Assembly (NCBI GenBank): GCA_965223095.1
Contig: OZ244979.1
Coordinates: forward strand, 1,054,001-1,118,000
DNA: 64,000 bases
Origin: J054 sp965223095
GTDB taxonomy: Bacteria > Pseudomonadota > Gammaproteobacteria > Steroidobacterales > GCA-2729495
Direction of reading: 5' to 3'
Position numbers and translations under genes: made by a program. Shown here in pieces: positions 60,181 to 64,000 of the stretch. Below the pieces are notes generated by a model. That model ran no database searches and was not told the origin of the DNA. It worked only from the letters and a program-made list of their open reading frames with translations. Within the stretch, counting starts at the first letter, position 1. Each line of letters starts with the position of its first letter.

Positions 60181-62079
60181 ATGGAACAGGCAACAGCGAA
60201 CGAGACCCATGGCTTTCAGGCAGAGGTGAAGCAGCTTCTGCACCTGATGATTCATTCTCTCTACAGCAATCGTGAAATTTTCTTGCGAGAGCTAATTTCC
60301 AATGCCTCTGATGCCTGCGACAAATTGCGTTTTGCCGCCATCGCTGATGCCTCTCTACTAGAGGATGATCCCGAGCTTCGCATTCGTGTCATGGCGGATC
60401 CTGAAGCTCGTACGATCAGCATCACCGATAACGGCATTGGCATGTCGCGGGATGAGGTCATTAAGCAGTTGGGCACCATAGCTCGCTCTGGCACCGCGGA
60501 ATTCATTCGTGATTTGGAGGGGAATGAACGCAAGGATGCGAATCTTATCGGGCAATTCGGTGTGGGATTTTATTCCTCGTTTATCGTTGCAAGCCGAGTA
60601 GAGGTGTTGACGCGCCGCGCCGTTGCGCCTGCGAATGAAGGCGTGCATTGGTCGTCGGCGGGTGAGGGCGAATTTACTGTCGAAAACATCGAGCGGCCGG
60701 ATCGAGGCACCAGCGTGATCCTGCATTTGCGGGATGACGCGGAAGAATTTGGCCAAGATATCCGGCTGCGTAGCTTAATTCGCAAGTATTCTGACCACAT
60801 CGCCTTTCCGGTGCTGATGCCCCAGCTGGCGACACCGAACGATGATGATGAAGCGGAAACTGAGCCCACCGACGAGGCAGTGAACTCCGCGCAGGCCCTG
60901 TGGACTCGCGCGCGGAGCGAAATCACCGACGCAGAGTATCTGGAGTTCTACAAGCATGTGTCCCATGACTTCCAGGATCCTTTGACCTGGAGCCACAATC
61001 GCGTCGAGGGCAAGCGCGAATACACCAGCTTGTTGTTTATTCCGGCCCAAGCCCCTTTTGATTTGTGGAATCGTGAATCTCCGCGCGGCCTAAAACTCTA
61101 TGTGCAGCGGGTTTTCATCATGGATGATGCGGAGCAGTTTCTGCCGCTTTACTTGCGGTTTGTCCGCGGCATCGTCGATTGCAATGACCTGTCCTTGAAT
61201 GTGTCGCGAGAATTGCTGCAGCAGGATAGCAACGTCGATGCCATTCGCGGTGCTGTGACGAAGCGCGTGCTAAATATGCTGACAAAACTAGCCAAAGAGG
61301 ATGCCGAGAAGTACCAGGGTTTTTGGCAAGCCTTTGGTTTGGTTCTCAAGGAGGGCCCGGCCGAGGATGCAGAGAATCGGGACAAGATTGCCGAATTGCT
61401 ACGCTTCGCCAGTACTCACAAAGATACTGACCTGCAGGATGTGTCCCTCGGCGATTACGTCGCTCGCAAAGCCGAAGATCAGGACAAGATCTACTATGTA
61501 ACGGCAGACAATTTTGGAGCGGCGCGTTCTAGTCCGCATTTGGAAAGCTTCCGCGAGCGCGATATCGAGGTTTTACTGTTGTCCGATCCCATTGATGAAT
61601 GGTTGATGGGCCAGTTGGGCCAATACCAGGACATGGAGCTGCGAGATGTTCGACGCGGCGAGTTGGACCTGGATAAGAATCCCGATGAGAAATCCGAGCA
61701 GGCGGATGACGATGCGCACAAGGCTGTGCTCGATCGTTTACGTGCGGTCTTGAAAGAGCAGGCGGCGGAAGTTCGCACCACGGATCGATTAACCGAGTCC
61801 GCTGCCTGTTTGGCCTTGGGTGATCACGACATGGGCGAGCAAATGCGCCGAATTTTGGCCGCCTCGGGCCAGAGTCTGCCGGAATCCAAGCCAATATTTG
61901 AAATCAACCCCAACCATCCGCTGGTAGAGCGGCTGGCAGAGGAAGATGACGATGATCGATTTGGCGACTTGGCAGCCTTATTGTTTGATCAGGCGAAGTT
62001 GGCCGACGGTCGTCAGCTCGAGGATCCGGGCCCCTTCGTTCAGCGCCTCAACCGTTTGTTACTGGAGCTGAGTGGCTAG
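60181..62079 (+). CDS. htpG: Chaperone protein HtpG (Hsp90)
   Basis: Cytosolic Hsp90. GHKL ATPase: LLHLMIHSLYSNREIFLREL, SNASDACDKLRFAAIAD, ISITDNGIGMSRDEV and IGQFGVGFYSSFIVASRVEV. Middle domain: LKLYVQRVFIMDD and SLNVSRELLQQD; C-terminal dimerisation part present. 632 aa from ATG 60181 (MEQATANETHGFQAEVKQLL), matching the family; a 20-residue upstream in-frame extension is not conserved. Controlled by the sigma32-type promoter upstream. Confidence 0.97.
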   Translation: MEQATANETHGFQAEVKQLLHLMIHSLYSNREIFLRELISNASDACDKLRFAAIADASLLEDDPELRIRVMADPEARTISITDNGIGMSRDEVIKQLGTIARSGTAEFIRDLEGNERKDANLIGQFGVGFYSSFIVASRVEVLTRRAVAPANEGVHWSSAGEGEFTVENIERPDRGTSVILHLRDDAEEFGQDIRLRSLIRKYSDHIAFPVLMPQLATPNDDDEAETEPTDEAVNSAQALWTRARSEITDAEYLEFYKHVSHDFQDPLTWSHNRVEGKREYTSLLFIPAQAPFDLWNRESPRGLKLYVQRVFIMDDAEQFLPLYLRFVRGIVDCNDLSLNVSRELLQQDSNVDAIRGAVTKRVLNMLTKLAKEDAEKYQGFWQAFGLVLKEGPAEDAENRDKIAELLRFASTHKDTDLQDVSLGDYVARKAEDQDKIYYVTADNFGAARSSPHLESFRERDIEVLLLSDPIDEWLMGQLGQYQDMELRDVRRGELDLDKNPDEKSEQADDDAHKAVLDRLRAVLKEQAAEVRTTDRLTESAACLALGDHDMGEQMRRILAASGQSLPESKPIFEINPNHPLVERLAEEDDDDRFGDLAALLFDQAKLADGRQLEDPGPFVQRLNRLLLELSG

Positions 62080-62169
62080 CGTCGCGGCGTCCTCCCTGCA
62101 GCTGTATTGTTGCTTCGCGTTAGGCCGCGGCGGCTGAATACTCAGGGATGGTCTTAGGCTAAGGTCGCG

Positions 62170-62796
62170 CTAGCTGACCTTCGGGTTGAGGCTGTACGTA
62201 CCGACCAGTTCGACATCCGCCAAGATATGTCCGGCGATGGCCAGCTGGACGTCGGCGGCTGTGAATTTTCCCTCTACGGGGCAGCGCTCTAAATCTGTGG
62301 CATAGAGCTGAAAATGGTAGTGGTGTAGCCGCTCGTCGTTCCAGGGCGGACAAGGTCCCTCGTAGCCAAAGTAGTCGCCCCGCATATCGGGATCATTGGC
62401 CATGAAACCAGTGTAGTCGTTAAGCCCCTGGCGTGATCCGGCCGGCCCCGGCGGGTCTTGTTTTCCCCCGGGCACGATGCCATTGGAACAAGCGCCCTCG
62501 GCCAAACCACCATCCGCGGCTGGAACATCGACCATCACCCAGTGGACAAAGTCCGTGCGCGGTAAATCTTTGCGAATACTGCGGCCTTCTTGATTAAAGT
62601 CATCCATAGAAGTGGGCACATCGCGGTCTATGCACAACAAGACCAAAGACTTGGCTTCCGCCGGTACGCCAGCCCAGCTCAAGGCCGGATTCCGGTTTTG
62701 TCCCAGACGAATATGTTCCTTCGCATCGGCAACGCCGAAGGCGCAGGATTCGGGGATTGACCCGTGATGCTCGAAGCTGTCGGATGTCAGTTGCAT
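62170..62796 (-). CDS. PEBP/YbhB-like protein
   Basis: Phosphatidylethanolamine-binding-protein fold, related to E. coli YbhB/YbcL and Raf kinase inhibitor proteins. Markers: NPALSWAGVPAEAKSLVLLC, DFVHWVMVDVPA, YFGYEGPCPPWNDERLHHYH and FQLYATDLE. 208 aa, slightly larger than YbhB (158), partly from an insert with GGKQDPPGPAGSRQG. No signal peptide. ATG 62796. It lies 26 nt downstream of rocD on the same strand, so they may be co-transcribed. Biological role unclear for the whole family. Confidence 0.9.
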   Translation of the reverse strand: MQLTSDSFEHHGSIPESCAFGVADAKEHIRLGQNRNPALSWAGVPAEAKSLVLLCIDRDVPTSMDDFNQEGRSIRKDLPRTDFVHWVMVDVPAADGGLAEGACSNGIVPGGKQDPPGPAGSRQGLNDYTGFMANDPDMRGDYFGYEGPCPPWNDERLHHYHFQLYATDLERCPVEGKFTAADVQLAIAGHILADVELVGTYSLNPKVS

Positions 62797-62822
62797 GCTT
62801 GGTGCTCCGAAAATGACGTATT

Positions 62823-64000
62823 CTAGTGCACACTCAGTTGCTCGAAAACTTCCGGCAATACGCTGAGCAATTCGTCACACTGTGTTTGGCTGATGCTTAG
62901 CGGCGGCGCAAACCTCAAGACTGTTGCGTGGGTTTCGCGCGCCAGAATCCCGCGCGCCAGCAAGGCTTCACTAACCGCCCGGCCTTCGAGTCGCTTGGGA
63001 TCGAGTTCCATGCCGATGAGTAAGCCGCGGCCGCGCAAGTCCTCGACGCCGGGATGGGAAATTTTCTGCAAGCCTCGCATCAGGTATTCACCCATTGCCT
63101 TGCTCTGGTCGATGAGATTTTCATCCATCAGCACCTCCAACGCGGCTTTGCCCACGGCGGCGGCCAAGGGGTTGCCGCCAAAGGTGCTGCCATGGGAGCC
63201 AGGTTCGAGCAACCCCATTACCGGCTCGGTTGCCAGCACGACTGACACGGGTATTAGGCCGCCGCCTAGCGCTTTGCCGAGCAGCAATATGTCTGGCCGA
63301 ATACCATCATGATCGCAGCCCAGCAGGCGGCCTGTGCGGCCTAATCCGGTTTGAATTTCATCGGCAATCATCAAGATATTGTTGGCGCGACAGATTTCAG
63401 CGCAAGCGGACAGGTAGCCCGGCGGCGGCACGATGATGCCCCCCTCGCCTTGAATGGGTTCGACGATGAAGGCGGCGGTATCGGGTGTAATGGCCTTAGC
63501 CAATTCGTTCACATCGCCATAGTCCACGAGTTTGAAGCCTGGCGGGAACGGGCCGAAATCTCGCCGGTAGTTCGCTTCAGCCGACATGGCCACGGCCGCG
63601 ATGCTGCGGCCGTGGAAGTTTCCGCGGCAGGCGATGACCTCGGCCGCATCGGGCGCGACGCCCTTCACCCGGTAGGCCCAGCGTCGAGCCATTTTTAATG
63701 CCGCTTCGACGGCTTCGACCCCGGTGTTCAGTGGCAACGCGCGATCCATATCCATCAGCCGGCAGACCTGTTTTAGGAACGGACCCAGCTTGTCGGCATG
63801 AAAGGCGCGCGATACCACGCTCAGGGTTTCGGCTTGTTCTTGCAGCACGCCGACCAGTCGTGGGTGCGCATGGCCGTGGCTGACGGCGGAATAGGCACTC
63901 ATGAAGTCTAGATACCGTTGGCCATCGGTGTCCCAAACATGACAGCCTTTACCGCGGGTCAGGACCACCGGCAGGGGTGCGTAGTTGTTCGCCCCGTAGC
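62823..64000 (-). CDS. rocD: Ornithine--oxo-acid aminotransferase, 5' end missing
   Basis: PLP enzyme converting ornithine and 2-oxoglutarate to glutamate semialdehyde and glutamate. The reading frame is still open at the window edge, where it reads YGANNYAPLPVVLTRGKGC, the family N-terminus, so only about 10-30 residues are missing. Motifs: FMSAYSAVSHGHAHPRLVG, VEPIQGEGGIIVPPPGYLS, IADEIQTGLGRTGRLLG and the PLP lysine in LLLGKALGGGLIPVS. The GTG at 63968 is internal, not a start. Other class III aminotransferases are less likely given the N-terminal match. Confidence 0.92.
   Translation of the reverse strand, partial: YGANNYAPLPVVLTRGKGCHVWDTDGQRYLDFMSAYSAVSHGHAHPRLVGVLQEQAETLSVVSRAFHADKLGPFLKQVCRLMDMDRALPLNTGVEAVEAALKMARRWAYRVKGVAPDAAEVIACRGNFHGRSIAAVAMSAEANYRRDFGPFPPGFKLVDYGDVNELAKAITPDTAAFIVEPIQGEGGIIVPPPGYLSACAEICRANNILMIADEIQTGLGRTGRLLGCDHDGIRPDILLLGKALGGGLIPVSVVLATEPVMGLLEPGSHGSTFGGNPLAAAVGKAALEVLMDENLIDQSKAMGEYLMRGLQKISHPGVEDLRGRGLLIGMELDPKRLEGRAVSEALLARGILARETHATVLRFAPPLSISQTQCDELLSVLPEVFEQLSVH

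Overview
The window is chromosomal DNA from a free-living Gammaproteobacterium outside the Enterobacterales. The evidence is gene order. rhlB is divergent from trxA-rho. The chain cutA-dsbD-(TlpA-like)-aroQ-accB-accC-prmA-(MJ0042/DUF3426)-dusB-fis-purH-purD follows the order seen in Pseudomonas-like and Chromatiales-like genomes. glnE leads into waaF through a small zinc-finger gene. A PEP-CTERM protein, a large TonB-dependent receptor, OtsAB trehalose synthesis and a Kdo kinase/Kdo hydroxylase pair fit an aquatic or marine lifestyle, but the species cannot be named from this sequence. Coding density is high, many genes overlap by 4 nt (ATGA/GTGA), and I see no tRNA, rRNA, CRISPR array, insertion sequence or prophage.

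Layout. 1-8.5 kb: 5' end of a flavin reductase, a quinone oxidoreductase, an SLC13-type permease with four RCK_C-like repeats next to ATP-dependent 5-oxoprolinase, then a three-gene string (alkyltransferase-like protein, small alpha/beta hydrolase, small lipoprotein). 8.5-13.4 kb: a minus-strand operon otsB-GH15-otsA-glk that could build trehalose from UDP-glucose and glucose-6-P, split it and rephosphorylate the glucose. 13.4-14.0 kb: a complex intergenic region with a strong minus-strand terminator 64 nt before otsB, two CRP-like palindromes and a promoter pointing into unannotated sequence. 14-19.6 kb: YdcH-like protein, cysQ, a YrfG-like nucleotidase, rhlB, trxA and rho (with an N-terminal basic extension). 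19.6-20.4 kb: a PEP-CTERM protein. 20.6-32.6 kb: the long minus-strand housekeeping block from cutA to purD. DsbD there has a duplicated N-terminal domain and is followed by a periplasmic thioredoxin-like protein.

32.65-34.8 kb: groESL behind a CIRCE operator plus a sigma32/sigma70-like promoter. 35-41.4 kb: glnE, a zinc-finger protein, a GT4 glycosyltransferase, hldD and waaF (inner-core LPS). 41.5-48.2 kb: an ATP-grasp enzyme divergent from a CDP-glycerol-type polyol-phosphate transferase, a TonB-dependent receptor and an unknown integral membrane protein. 48.3-52 kb: Kdo hydroxylase, a GT9 heptosyltransferase-like enzyme, Kdo kinase and an LpxL-type acyltransferase, i.e. lipid A/inner-core finishing. 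52-57.5 kb: HtpX protease, an M14/AspA-like lipoprotein, an MltD-like LysM transglycosylase and an L,D-transpeptidase (envelope maintenance). 57.6-62.1 kb: ppnN, an AT-rich stretch with small orphan ORFs, and htpG behind a near-consensus sigma32 promoter. 62.1-64 kb: a PEBP-family protein and ornithine aminotransferase, cut by the window edge.

The parts most worth a second look are the regulatory region before the trehalose operon, double heat-shock control of groESL, the Kdo-modification cluster, the duplicated DsbD domain, the extended Rho and the orphan ORFs before htpG. All assignments are by eye from motifs and gene order; no database search was run.
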